From positions 1 through 36,076 of the forward strand of contig JAFLRT010000013.1 in the NCBI GenBank assembly GCA_022511295.1: DNA of 36,076 nucleotides, written 5' to 3'. The stretch's first letter is position 1. Each line of letters begins with the position of its first letter. Shown here piece by piece: positions 6,380 to 16,394 of this stretch. Source of the stretch: Alistipes sp. (GTDB lineage Bacteria; Bacteroidota; Bacteroidia; Bacteroidales; Rikenellaceae). Both the position numbers and the translations under genes were made by a program. Under the pieces are notes generated by a model. That model saw only the letters and a list, made by a program, of their open reading frames with translations. It had not been told where the DNA came from and did no database searches.

Positions 6380-8173
6380 CTACTGCGATATTTTTACCAA
6401 CTGCTGGCGATAGGCATTCAGTATCCTCGACTTGGATATAAAACCTAAATAGCGGTTATCCTTATCCACAACAGGCAGCATCCACGTATTCTTCTGGTCG
6501 TACTTGGGCAACACGCTCTGTATCTGCTCCTTCTCGAGAATACGGTCCGGCGGCTGTATCATATACTCCACGACGGGCTTGCCCCACATCTCACGCTTGA
6601 ACATATCCTCGCGGAGGTCATCGAGTTGCACCACGCCCAACAGATGTCCGAAGTTGTCTATCACAGGGAATATGTTACGATGCGCCGAGGCTATGATATG
6701 TACTATATCTCCAAGTGTCATCGACTCGCGCAGGCGTACAAAGTCGGTCTCCATCAACTCGTCGAGTTTCAGGAACACGAATACGGACTCATCCTTGTTG
6801 TGCGTTAGCAGTTCGCCGCGCAAATGCAACTGCTTGGTATATATCGAGTCGGGTTCGATATAGTAGTTCACCGCAAATGAGATGCAGGCCACAATCATCA
6901 GCGGGATGAACAGTCCGTAGCCGTTGGAGAGTTCGGCGATAAGGAATATCGAGGTAAGAGGCGCCTTCATCACACCCGCCATAACACCCGCCATACCAAC
7001 AAGCGTGAACGAGACGAGCGACAACTCCCACCCGAAGCAGTAGTTGCACAGCAGAGCCGTCAAGGCACCCGTAAAGGCTCCGACAAAGAGCGAGGGGGCG
7101 AAAGTTCCGCCCACACCTCCGGCGGCATTGGTCGCCGACATGGCTATAACCTTAAAGAACATTACTGCCGCTACGTATATCAGCACCACCCACTCCACGT
7201 TGCTCCAGTTATAGAACAGCGATTTATCGAAGATGGTCTCCGTATCTCCGTGCATGAGCGACACGAATGCTTCGTAACCCTCACCATAGAGCGGCGGGAA
7301 GATAAATATCAGTACGCCGAGCAGCACTCCGCCGGCAAGCCACTTCATATATTGCGACTTCATACGGCGGAACATCCGTGCCACGACAGAATTGACCGCC
7401 GTAAAGTAACCGCCCATAAATCCGCACAGCACACCCAACAGCACAAACAGCGGTATCTGCCACAACTCGAATCCGTCGCCCTCGCCCAACGTAACGGATA
7501 TAATAGGGTCGAAGCCGCGCAGCATGAGGGCGATGGTCGTCGCCGTAATGGATGATATAAGAAGCGGAATAACCGAGCCTGCCGTGATATCGAGCATAAG
7601 TATCTCCAGCACAAAGACCACACCCGTAATGGGGGCCTTGAATATGGCAGCCAGGGCTGCACCGGCACCGCAACACAGCAACAGCGTCGTCTGACGGTAG
7701 TTTAATCTCGCCAGACGGCTTATATTGGAACCTATGGCGGCACCCGTAAGCACAATAGGCGCCTCGGGACCCACCGAACCGCCGAAACCTATTGTCGTGG
7801 CTCCGCCCACAATCGAAGTCCAGCAGTTGTGCGGCGCTATATGGGAATCGCGGCGGGACATGGAGTAGAGGACGCGCGTTACGCCCTCCGAGATATTGTC
7901 GCGCACGATATACTTGACAAACAGCGATGCCAGAATGATACCTATGGCAGGGTATATCAGATAGAGCAGATTATAGTGGTCCACCGGCAGCCAGTCCACC
8001 AGGAACTGACGTATGACGTGAAGCAGTATCTCGAAGATATATGTTCCCACACCTGCGCACAGACCCACAATGACAGCCAGAATGGCCATCACCTGACGGT
8101 CGCTGAGCCTCTTTACAAGCCGCAGATAGAACCTGTATATGTTGTCTCGAAAGTGAGTGTATGCAGGTTGCAT
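6380..8173 (-). CDS. ClC-family chloride/anion transporter with two CBS domains
   Basis: An inner-membrane protein of 597 residues. The transport core spans about 30-430, and two CBS domains follow (about 455-595; DFVRLRESMTLGDIV, then VVEYMIQPPDRILEKEQ). The gating-glutamate motif GSVGPEAPIV is present (E137), as expected of a proton-coupled exchanger rather than a pure channel. The second pore loop reads GGVGGTFAPSLFVGA. The first selectivity loop, canonically GSGIPE, instead reads NISEGV here, so anion selectivity should not be assumed to be chloride. The CBS pair may bind adenine nucleotides. The gene follows trpS on the same strand with a 27-nt gap. Confidence 0.9.
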   Translation of the reverse strand: MQPAYTHFRDNIYRFYLRLVKRLSDRQVMAILAVIVGLCAGVGTYIFEILLHVIRQFLVDWLPVDHYNLLYLIYPAIGIILASLFVKYIVRDNISEGVTRVLYSMSRRDSHIAPHNCWTSIVGGATTIGFGGSVGPEAPIVLTGAAIGSNISRLARLNYRQTTLLLCCGAGAALAAIFKAPITGVVFVLEILMLDITAGSVIPLLISSITATTIALMLRGFDPIISVTLGEGDGFELWQIPLFVLLGVLCGFMGGYFTAVNSVVARMFRRMKSQYMKWLAGGVLLGVLIFIFPPLYGEGYEAFVSLMHGDTETIFDKSLFYNWSNVEWVVLIYVAAVMFFKVIAMSATNAAGGVGGTFAPSLFVGAFTGALTALLCNYCFGWELSLVSFTLVGMAGVMAGVMKAPLTSIFLIAELSNGYGLFIPLMIVACISFAVNYYIEPDSIYTKQLHLRGELLTHNKDESVFVFLKLDELMETDFVRLRESMTLGDIVHIIASAHRNIFPVIDNFGHLLGVVQLDDLREDMFKREMWGKPVVEYMIQPPDRILEKEQIQSVLPKYDQKNTWMLPVVDKDNRYLGFISKSRILNAYRQQLVKISQ

Positions 8174-8200
8174 TGCTCTTTAACGGTATCAGTATCAGTA

Positions 8201-9340
<1,140 letters not shown>

Positions 9341-9368
9341 TTACGCCTTAAACGGCTCTAACACGAAG

Positions 9369-9376
9369 CAAAAGTA
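9369..9376 (-). promoter_or_regulatory. -7 box for trpS
   Basis: Minus-strand TACTTTTG fits TAnnTTTG, 37 nt before the trpS ATG. No TTTG at -33 spacing is visible. Confidence 0.45.
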
Positions 9377-9429
9377 TGAAATTTATTGCCGACGAGAGTA
9401 AAAACAGCCGTCTTTATAGTTTTTTTTTA

Positions 9430-9437
9430 TACATTTG
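9430..9437 (+). promoter_or_regulatory. -7 box for oxyR
   Basis: TACATTTG fits TAnnTTTG and ends 27 nt before the oxyR ATG at 9465. A T-rich tract lies just upstream. The trpS box faces the other way 53 nt away. Confidence 0.5.
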
Positions 9438-9464
9438 CCGCAAAGATTAAGATTAGGATATATA

Positions 9465-10367
9465 ATGACCGTCATTCAACTGGAGTATTTTCTTGCAGTA
9501 GCCAACTGCGGCAGTTTCTCGCAGGCCGCGCAGCACTGCTTTGTAACGCAGCCCTCGCTGAGTATGCAGGTGAAGGCTTTGGAGGAGGAGTTGGGGGTTG
9601 TGCTTTTAGACCGCACACGCAAGCCCGTGATACCTACCGAGGCCGGTGAAAAGGTTCTTGCACAGGTACGTATCGCTTTAGGAGAGTTCGGCGCCATACG
9701 CGAGGTCGTGGCCGATATGAAACGCGAGACCGCCGGAAAGATACGTCTGGGTATAATCCCGACCATAGGGCCTTACCTGCTGCACAAATTCATCCCCCCG
9801 TTCACGCGCCGCTACCCCAAGGTGGAACTTGAGATACGCGAAATGGTTACGTCTGACATAGTCGAGGCTCTGGCACACGACAGACTCGATGTGGCGATAG
9901 TTGCAGGAGGGACGTGCGGCGAAGGCGTTGTCGAAAGAGAACTCTTCAACGACCGTTTTTACCTTTATGTATCGCCCTCGAACCGCCTTATAGAGCGCTC
10001 CAATGTGCGTATAGAGGACATAGACCCCTCGGAGTTGATACTCCTCTCGCCCGGCAACTGTCTGCGCGACCAGATTATAGAGTTGTGTCAGGCCTCACGC
10101 GAGATGCCGAGGCACTTCGCCTTTGAGTCAGGCACGCTCGATACGCTTATGCGCATCGTCGATTGCACCGGAAGCGTTACGGTTATTCCCGAGATGGCAC
10201 TCGAGTTTATACCTGCCGAGCGTTCGGGGCAGGTCAAGACCATCGCACGCGGGGCGGCATCGCGCAAAATATCGCTTGTTATGCGCCGCACATACGTCAA
10301 GCACTCCATCGTCGAGGCGCTTTACAATACAATCAAGACCATCGCTGCGCAACAGGCAGTTAAATAA
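9465..10367 (+). CDS. oxyR: OxyR, peroxide-sensing LysR-type regulator
   Basis: A cytoplasmic transcription factor of 300 residues. The N-terminal winged helix (about 1-60, YFLAVANCGSFSQAAQHCFV) is followed by a substrate-binding-like sensor domain. The redox pair is present in PGNCLRDQIIELC, giving Cys199 and Cys208, the same numbers as the disulfide switch of E. coli OxyR. This distinguishes it from other LysR proteins. The start at 9465 is the MTVIQLEYFLA typical of the family. It should activate peroxide-defence genes on oxidation. The nearby rubrerythrin is a plausible target but not shown. Confidence 0.93.
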   Translation: MTVIQLEYFLAVANCGSFSQAAQHCFVTQPSLSMQVKALEEELGVVLLDRTRKPVIPTEAGEKVLAQVRIALGEFGAIREVVADMKRETAGKIRLGIIPTIGPYLLHKFIPPFTRRYPKVELEIREMVTSDIVEALAHDRLDVAIVAGGTCGEGVVERELFNDRFYLYVSPSNRLIERSNVRIEDIDPSELILLSPGNCLRDQIIELCQASREMPRHFAFESGTLDTLMRIVDCTGSVTVIPEMALEFIPAERSGQVKTIARGAASRKISLVMRRTYVKHSIVEALYNTIKTIAAQQAVK

Positions 10368-10576
10368 AGGGCAATATCTCCGGCAGCATCCCTGCAATCG
10401 TGAGCAGCGCATACGTTTCGCTGCACAGGAGCCGTATGCCGGCAACTGTCCATCTGCACGAATCCGTATCGCCGCAGAAATACTCCAAAAAGATACTCCA
10501 AAGAGTTGCCTCAATACATAAAAACATAAAAATAACGAAAGATAGGTCAGTAATAAAATTTTACCCGAAAAATTAC

Positions 10577-10584
10577 TATCTTTG
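10577..10584 (+). promoter_or_regulatory. -7 box for rsfS-ftsH operon
   Basis: TATCTTTG ends 22 nt before the rsfS ATG at 10607. It lies in a 239-bp non-coding stretch (10368-10606) in which nothing else stands out except a direct repeat of ATACTCCAAA near 10482 and 10493. Confidence 0.6.
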
Positions 10585-10606
10585 CGAGGTTGCATATTTT
10601 GATTTT

Positions 10607-10972
10607 ATGACAGAGATAAAAGAAAGCAGACTTATAGATACCATCGTCGAGGCGATTGCGGATAAAAAAGGTAAGAATATTGTATCTCTCGACCTGCAAG
10701 GTTTCGACGGAGCAATATGTTCTCATTTCGTTGTGTGCAATGCCGACTCAACAACACAGGTCGCGGCCATAGCCGACGGCATTGAGGAAAAAGTGCGGGA
10801 GACGTTAGGCGAAAAGCCCTGGCGCATAGAGGGACAGCAGACAGCCCTCTGGATTGCTGTGGACTATGTGGATGTAGTGGTACACATCTTCACTACCGAG
10901 TTGCGCGACTTCTACCGCCTTGAAGAGTTGTGGGCCGACGCTCCGATGAAACGCTATGAGTATGAAGAGTAA
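10607..10972 (+). CDS. rsfS: Ribosome silencing factor RsfS
   Basis: A 121-residue RsfS/Iojap/C7orf30 protein. It binds uL14 on the 50S subunit and blocks joining of 30S when growth slows. The start at 10607 follows the -7 box by 22 nt and gives the normal family length; an earlier in-frame ATG would read through the promoter. Recognisable blocks are DLQGFDGAICSHFVVCNADS, EGQQTALWIAVDYVDVVVHIF and YRLEELWADAP, the last being the family signature. It is followed 20 nt later by ftsH, an order common in Bacteroidetes. Confidence 0.94.
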   Translation: MTEIKESRLIDTIVEAIADKKGKNIVSLDLQGFDGAICSHFVVCNADSTTQVAAIADGIEEKVRETLGEKPWRIEGQQTALWIAVDYVDVVVHIFTTELRDFYRLEELWADAPMKRYEYEE

Positions 10973-10992
10973 TTAACAGTGTATCTTATCTT

Positions 10993-13197
10993 ATGACAGC
11001 ACAGAGTAACAAGCCTAAAAAAAGAGGCTTCAGACCAAATATAACGTGGTTCTGGATAGTTGTAATTGTTATCATCCTCGGTTCGTGGCTCTTCTCGGGC
11101 GAAGAGAATAAGCCGGTGAGAAGCAACTGGAACAAGGTCTCGGAACTTGTCAGAAACGGAGATGTCGAGCGTATCGTCATCGTAAACAAGGATGTGGCCA
11201 AGGTCTTTCTGCGCGAGGGCGCGGCAGAGTACTACCGCAATACAGACCCCGAACTGAAGTCATTGCCCGACAACGGAGAGCAGATTATTTTCACCATCGG
11301 CTCCGTAGAGTCTTTCGAAAACAGTCTTGCGGCTGTCGAGAGTGAGGCGGCGGATATGGCAGCAGCCCAAGCAGCAGCCGAAATTGCCGCACAGGAAAAC
11401 GACACCCTCGCCGGTGAGCAATCCGAAGTGTCGGAGACGGATGATGAGAATACCACCGGTGGCGAGAGTGTAGACCGTACAGGTCGGGAGAGTGTCTCCA
11501 ATGTATCATTAACGGCATCCGCACCCAAACAGAAGAGTATGCCCGCACGCAAAAAGGTGATTGTGGAGTACGAAAAGGAGGGTCGCGGCTGGAGCGATAT
11601 ACTCATAAGCATACTGCCCTGGATATTCTTTATAGGTATATGGATACTCATGTGGCGCGGTATGTCGCGCGGCGGAGGAGGCGGTGCCGGCATAATGAAT
11701 GTCGGCAAGGCGCGCGCACAGGTCTACGACAAGGAGAACAGCCGCCGCATAACATTCAAGGATGTAGCCGGACTGGAAGAGGCCAAAGTCGAGATAATGG
11801 AGATTGTGGACTTTTTGAAAAAGAAGGACAAATACATCGAACTCGGAGCGAAAATCCCCAAGGGAGCGCTGCTCGTAGGTCCTCCGGGTACGGGAAAGAC
11901 CCTGTTGGCAAAGGCTGTGGCAGGCGAAGCGAATGTACCATTCCTCTCGATGTCGGGTTCGGACTTCGTAGAGATGTTCGTGGGTGTGGGAGCATCGCGT
12001 GTAAGGGATTTGTTCGAGCAGGCAAAGCAGAAGGCTCCATGCATACTCTTTATAGATGAGATAGACGCCATAGGCCGCGCACGAGGCAAAAATGCCGGTT
12101 TCTCGGGCAATGACGAGCGAGAGAATACGCTCAACCAGTTGCTTACCGAGATGGACGGATTCCAGACCAATGCCGGTGTCATAGTGCTGGCGGCTACGAA
12201 CCGAGCCGATATTTTGGACAAGGCGCTGATGCGTGCAGGACGTTTCGACCGTCAGATAGAGGTCGGACTGCCCGACGTCAAGGAGCGTGAGGAGATTTTC
12301 AATGTGCATCTGCGTCCGCTCAAACTCGACCCGCAGCTCGACCGCACCTTCCTGGCAAAGCAGACGCCGGGTTTCTCGGGTGCCGATATAGCCAATGTAT
12401 GCAACGAAGCGGCGCTCATCGCGGCACGACACGGAAAGAAAGCCGTTTCGCGCGAGGACTTCCTTGCAGCGATAGACCGTATAATAGGCGGTCTGGAGCG
12501 TAAGAACAAAATCATCACCGATGAGGAGAAGCGCACCATAGCCTATCACGAGGCCGGACACGCTACCGTGAGTTGGATACTCGAGAATGCAAGCCCGCTT
12601 ATAAAGGTAACCATCATACCGCGCGGAAAGGCGCTCGGCGCTGCGTGGTATCTGCCCGAGGAGCGTCAGATTACCACACGCGAACACCTTCTCGACGAAC
12701 TTGCGGCGACGCTTGGCGGACGTGCATCGGAGGAACTGACCTTCGGACACCTATCGACAGGCGCCCTCAACGATTTGGAGCGCGTTACCAAACAGGCATA
12801 CGCTATGGTAGCATTCTACGGTATGAGCGACAAGGTGGGTACGATAAGTTACTACGACTCAACGGGACAGAGCGATATGTCCTTCACCAAGCCCTACTCC
12901 GAACGCACGGCGCAGGAGATAGACGACGAGGTGAAACGCATAATCGACGAGGCCTATGCAATGGCAAAGAGTGTGCTTACGGAGCATAGCGACGGCCTGA
13001 AGGAGTTGGCCGAACTGCTGCTCGCACGCGAAGTGGTCTTCACCGAGGATGTGGAGCGCATATTCGGCAAGCGCAAAAAGGATATCCTTCGCGAGCAGAG
13101 AGAGGCCGAGGAGGCTGCAAAAAGAGAGGATGCGGGTGCAGAGGTATTGCCTGCGGCTGAGGATAACAATGAGGATAACCAAGCGGATGCAAAATGA
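10993..13197 (+). CDS. ftsH: ATP-dependent zinc metalloprotease FtsH
   Basis: An inner-membrane AAA+ protease of 734 residues that degrades membrane and short-lived cytosolic proteins. TM1 is at about 16-35 and TM2 at about 197-218. The AAA domain has Walker A GPPGTGKT (296-303), Walker [13 protein letters not shown] and the SRH with MRAGRFDRQ. The zinc site HEAGH is at 519-523. The loop between the TM segments is about 160 residues, roughly twice the E. coli size. It contains an Ala/Glu/Ser/Thr-rich low-complexity stretch (about 115-185). The C-terminal tail is Ala/Glu-rich and acidic. The stop overlaps the cdsA start by 4 nt, so the two are co-translated. Confidence 0.97.
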   Translation: MTAQSNKPKKRGFRPNITWFWIVVIVIILGSWLFSGEENKPVRSNWNKVSELVRNGDVERIVIVNKDVAKVFLREGAAEYYRNTDPELKSLPDNGEQIIFTIGSVESFENSLAAVESEAADMAAAQAAAEIAAQENDTLAGEQSEVSETDDENTTGGESVDRTGRESVSNVSLTASAPKQKSMPARKKVIVEYEKEGRGWSDILISILPWIFFIGIWILMWRGMSRGGGGGAGIMNVGKARAQVYDKENSRRITFKDVAGLEEAKVEIMEIVDFLKKKDKYIELGAKIPKGALLVGPPGTGKTLLAKAVAGEANVPFLSMSGSDFVEMFVGVGASRVRDLFEQAKQKAPCILFIDEIDAIGRARGKNAGFSGNDERENTLNQLLTEMDGFQTNAGVIVLAATNRADILDKALMRAGRFDRQIEVGLPDVKEREEIFNVHLRPLKLDPQLDRTFLAKQTPGFSGADIANVCNEAALIAARHGKKAVSREDFLAAIDRIIGGLERKNKIITDEEKRTIAYHEAGHATVSWILENASPLIKVTIIPRGKALGAAWYLPEERQITTREHLLDELAATLGGRASEELTFGHLSTGALNDLERVTKQAYAMVAFYGMSDKVGTISYYDSTGQSDMSFTKPYSERTAQEIDDEVKRIIDEAYAMAKSVLTEHSDGLKELAELLLAREVVFTEDVERIFGKRKKDILREQREAEEAAKREDAGAEVLPAAEDNNEDNQADAK

Positions 13198-14111
13198 ACA
13201 GCAAGGTAAAGAATCTTCTTATACGAAGCGTTAGCGGTTTGGTGCTGGCAGGTGTGTTTGCCGGTGCGATATTGTGGTCGTACCTGACGTTCGCCCTGCT
13301 TGTAACAGTGATAGCGTTTGGCTGTCAGACAGAGTTTTACCGTCTCTGCCGCAAGGGAGGCACATCGCCACAGACGATACTCGGAATATTGTTCTCGATA
13401 GTATTGGCGGCACCGTGCCTGATGATTGCGCTTACGAGTTACAACCTGTCCGCCGTACTCAACCTCGAGGAGGTTCTGACACCATACCAGTCAACGCTCG
13501 TGCTTCTGATTCCGCTTTTAATGCTTATGGTGGCAATGATTTTCGTATGTCAGCTGTGGAGGCGGACAGGAACCCCCGCGTCGGATATAGGAACAACCCT
13601 TGCAGGTGTCGCCTATGCAATGATGCCTATGCTGTTGCTGCTCTTCCCGAGATTGCTCGACACGAATGTTACAACAGCCGGCATATGGAACGGAAAGGTT
13701 ATGTTAGGATATATATTCGTAATCTGGGCCAATGATGTCTTCGCATATCTTGTAGGTTGCACCATAGGACGTCATCGTCTTTGCGAGCGGTTATCACCCA
13801 AAAAGTCGTGGGAGGGTTTCTTCGGCGGCATCGCGGGTGCCGTTCTTACCGGATGGGCCGTAAGCGTATGGGTTCACGGCAGTGTGGCTATGTGGTGCGG
13901 TCTGGCGGCCCTTACGGCCGTAACGGGTGTTGCGGGCGACCTTGTTGAGTCGATGTTCAAGCGCAGCGCGGATGTGAAGGATTCGGGCAATATACTGCCC
14001 GGACACGGCGGTATGCTCGACAGATTCGACTCGCTGCTCATATCCACACCGTTCGCATTCGTCTATCTGCTGCTATACTATCTGGCAGTTTCGATACCCG
14101 ATATACTTTAA
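13194..14111 (+). CDS. cdsA: Phosphatidate cytidylyltransferase
   Basis: An inner-membrane enzyme of 305 residues making CDP-diacylglycerol from phosphatidate and CTP, the entry to phospholipid head-group synthesis. It has about seven membrane segments. The C-terminal CDP-DAG synthase signature is complete: SMFKRSADVKDSGN followed by LPGHGGMLDRFDS. It overlaps ftsH by ATGA at 13194-13197 and precedes the phosphatidylserine decarboxylase gene by 35 nt. It therefore supplies the substrate for the same lipid branch. Confidence 0.96.
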   Translation: MNSKVKNLLIRSVSGLVLAGVFAGAILWSYLTFALLVTVIAFGCQTEFYRLCRKGGTSPQTILGILFSIVLAAPCLMIALTSYNLSAVLNLEEVLTPYQSTLVLLIPLLMLMVAMIFVCQLWRRTGTPASDIGTTLAGVAYAMMPMLLLLFPRLLDTNVTTAGIWNGKVMLGYIFVIWANDVFAYLVGCTIGRHRLCERLSPKKSWEGFFGGIAGAVLTGWAVSVWVHGSVAMWCGLAALTAVTGVAGDLVESMFKRSADVKDSGNILPGHGGMLDRFDSLLISTPFAFVYLLLYYLAVSIPDIL

Positions 14112-14146
14112 CTTCCTGCAAGCCTAAACCTAAAACATCTATAATA

Positions 14147-14833
14147 ATGAAGATTAACAAAGAGGGATACAAGATAATATTCATAACGGGACTGTTGTGT
14201 CTTGCAATGTGGGGCGTTATATATTATCTGCTCAGAAGCGAGTCCGATTCGGCTGTTATGTGGTTGAGCGGTATAGTGCTGATAATGTTCTGGTTCTTCA
14301 TAGTGTCGTTCTTCCGTGAGCCGCGACGCGTGAAAATTCACGACAACGACCTTATCTTTGCGCCGTGCGACGGACGTGTGGTGGTAACCGAGAGAGTCAT
14401 TGAGGATGAGTACCTGGGAGGACGCGAGATGTTGCAGATTTCCATCTTCATGTCCATCACCAATGTCCATATAAACTGGTTTCCGGTGGGCGGCACGGTG
14501 AAATATTTCAAGTATCACCCGGGACGATTCTTAGTTGCCTGGCACCCCAAGTCATCGACCGAGAACGAGCGCACGACAACCGTCGTGGAGACAGAAAATG
14601 GAGATATAGTGATGTTCCGGCAGATAGCCGGAGTGATTGCACGACGCATAGTATCTTACATGAAAGAGGGAAAACATGTAAAACAGAACGATATTTGCGG
14701 ATTCATAAAATTCGGGTCTCGCATAGACCTGCTTATACCCAAGGAGAGCGAACTGCTGGTTGAGATAGGCGACCCTGTAACAGGTACGCAGACACCGCTG
14801 GCACGATTGAGAAGCAGCAACGACGAAAATTAG
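14147..14833 (+). CDS. psd: Phosphatidylserine decarboxylase-related protein (short type)
   Basis: A 228-residue proenzyme converting phosphatidylserine to phosphatidylethanolamine. Two N-terminal membrane segments lie at about 10-30 and 38-56. The blocks FREPRR, APCDGRVV, MSITNVHINWFP and YHPGRFL are typical. The self-cleavage site is FGSR, Ser191, which becomes the pyruvoyl group. This is the short family with GSR in place of the E. coli LGST. The gene sits between cdsA and the AI-2E-family permease (4-nt gap), consistent with one lipid-synthesis operon. The phosphatidylserine synthase gene is not in view. Confidence 0.93.
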   Translation: MKINKEGYKIIFITGLLCLAMWGVIYYLLRSESDSAVMWLSGIVLIMFWFFIVSFFREPRRVKIHDNDLIFAPCDGRVVVTERVIEDEYLGGREMLQISIFMSITNVHINWFPVGGTVKYFKYHPGRFLVAWHPKSSTENERTTTVVETENGDIVMFRQIAGVIARRIVSYMKEGKHVKQNDICGFIKFGSRIDLLIPKESELLVEIGDPVTGTQTPLARLRSSNDEN

Positions 14834-14837
14834 GCAA

Positions 14838-15956
14838 ATGATAAACAAGGGTTGGAGATATGTGGCCGGAATAGCATTGACGGCAGTCATTCTGTTCCTG
14901 GTATGGTATTTCAGAGAGGTGGTGGCATTCATCCTCGTCTCTGCCGTGCTGGCCATAGTATTCAGACCCGTTGTGCGCCGCCTGTCGAGTTTCAGGATTG
15001 GTAAGTTCAGATTGCCGCGATGGGCATCGGCCTTTCTGACGCTGATAATGATGTGGGCCATATTCATAACGGTATGCTCGCTCTTTATCCCTATGGTTGC
15101 GGGCAAGATAAGCAAGTTGAACCCGAATAACAAGGAACATATATCGAAAAACATCGAGGAGAGTCTTCGGGAGATAGACGAACCGCTCAATAATATCAAG
15201 ACCTATCTCAACAATTTCTTCCCGATGTCCGACTCCGATGTATCGTTCAGCTCCATGATATCCGAAACGATGAGCAGAGTTATAAACAGCAAGACTGTCA
15301 GTTCAGCCTTCTCGTCGGTGTTGAATATCGGTCTCGCATTCATTATATCCTTCTTCTCAATCTCGTTTATCACATTCTTCTTCATGAAGGAGGACGGATT
15401 GTTCTTCTCTATGGTTGCGGGTCTCTTTCCGGACCGCTACCATGACAACGTAATACACGCGCTTGACAAGATTACCGTGCTGTTGTCGAACTATTTCAGA
15501 GGATTGCTCGCCGAGAGCAGCATACTTATGCTGGTAATCTCGATAACGATGATGATTGTGGGCATGAAGGCCGAGGATGCATTTGTAATAGGATTGATTA
15601 TGGGAATTATGAACGTCATACCCTACGCCGGACCTCTCATCGGCGGCATAATATCAGTCTTTATCGGTATCGTAACCCCCATTGAGGGCTTTACCGTCGG
15701 GCAGAAGGTACTGGTTATCATAATCGTGCTGATGACTATCAAGGGTATGGACGACTTTATCCTTCAGCCGGCACTCTACTCGAGTCGTGTAAAGGCGCAT
15801 CCGCTTGAGGTCTTTTTAGTGATACTCTTGGCCGGTTCGGCATTCGGCATGCTCGGTATGCTTTTGGCCATACCGTCATATACGGTGCTGAGAGTCTTCG
15901 CCAAGGAGTTCTTCTCGGAGGTGTCGTTGGTCCGCAAACTAACTGAAAATGTCTGA
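14838..15956 (+). CDS. AI-2E (PerM/TqsA) family permease
   Basis: A membrane protein of 372 residues with about eight segments in the usual pattern. Two segments stand near the N-terminus (WRYVAGIALTAVILFLVWYF; VAFILVSAVLAIVF). A soluble stretch at about 90-145 comes next, and a C-terminal bundle carries the family block IMNVIPYAGPLIGGII. The family was named after TqsA, an AI-2 exporter, but many members transport something else or are uncharacterised. luxS lies 1.5 kb downstream, which is suggestive only. The gene starts 4 nt after psd and ends 11 nt before the riboflavin kinase ORF, so an envelope-lipid role is as likely as AI-2 export. Confidence 0.85.
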   Translation: MINKGWRYVAGIALTAVILFLVWYFREVVAFILVSAVLAIVFRPVVRRLSSFRIGKFRLPRWASAFLTLIMMWAIFITVCSLFIPMVAGKISKLNPNNKEHISKNIEESLREIDEPLNNIKTYLNNFFPMSDSDVSFSSMISETMSRVINSKTVSSAFSSVLNIGLAFIISFFSISFITFFFMKEDGLFFSMVAGLFPDRYHDNVIHALDKITVLLSNYFRGLLAESSILMLVISITMMIVGMKAEDAFVIGLIMGIMNVIPYAGPLIGGIISVFIGIVTPIEGFTVGQKVLVIIIVLMTIKGMDDFILQPALYSSRVKAHPLEVFLVILLAGSAFGMLGMLLAIPSYTVLRVFAKEFFSEVSLVRKLTENV

Positions 15957-15967
15957 TTTGAACGGTT

Positions 15968-16318
15968 ATGGTTATTAAGGGAGAGGTTATAGCCGGTCAG
16001 CAGTTAGGACGCAGAATGGGTTTCCCGACAGCCAATATCGCTGCAGAGAATATAGATATACCCAACGGAGTATACGCCTCGACGGTGGAGTTGGACGGCA
16101 AAAGGTATCGTGCCATGTCGAATATAGGAGTACGTCCCTCGGTCGATGGTCGTCAGCGTCTTCTGGAGACCTATCTCTTCGACTTTGACGGCGATTTGTA
16201 CGGACGCACCATCTCCGTAAGGCTCGATAAGCGCATACGCGACGAGCGTAAATTCGGCTCGGTGGAGGAGTTGCAGGCACAACTCAAAAGCGACGCCGAG
16301 GTCATCTCATCGCTCTGA
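15968..16318 (+). CDS. Stand-alone riboflavin kinase domain
   Basis: A 116-residue protein matching only the C-terminal half of bifunctional RibF. It has KGEVIAGQQLGRRMGFPTAN, GVYASTVELDGKRY, NIGVRPSV, LETYLFDFDGDLYG and a closing RDERKFGSVEELQAQL. It should phosphorylate riboflavin to FMN. The N-terminal FAD synthetase domain (about 180 residues) is absent, and the preceding gene ends 11 nt upstream, so there is no room for it. A missed frameshift is unlikely because the region upstream encodes the intact permease. Either a complete RibF exists elsewhere or the two activities are split in this organism. Confidence 0.88.
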   Translation: MVIKGEVIAGQQLGRRMGFPTANIAAENIDIPNGVYASTVELDGKRYRAMSNIGVRPSVDGRQRLLETYLFDFDGDLYGRTISVRLDKRIRDERKFGSVEELQAQLKSDAEVISSL

Positions 16319-16394
16319 CAGTAATATTCTTCACAAAAACACATCGCAAAGCGATATTCGCCCGAAGCCACACTACAGGATATATATATTCATT

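Noticed and set aside
11509..12750. 413-residue open frame antisense to ftsH
   Set aside because: Its complement is an unmistakable FtsH AAA/protease region; the frame is open because of codon bias and shows no family motif.
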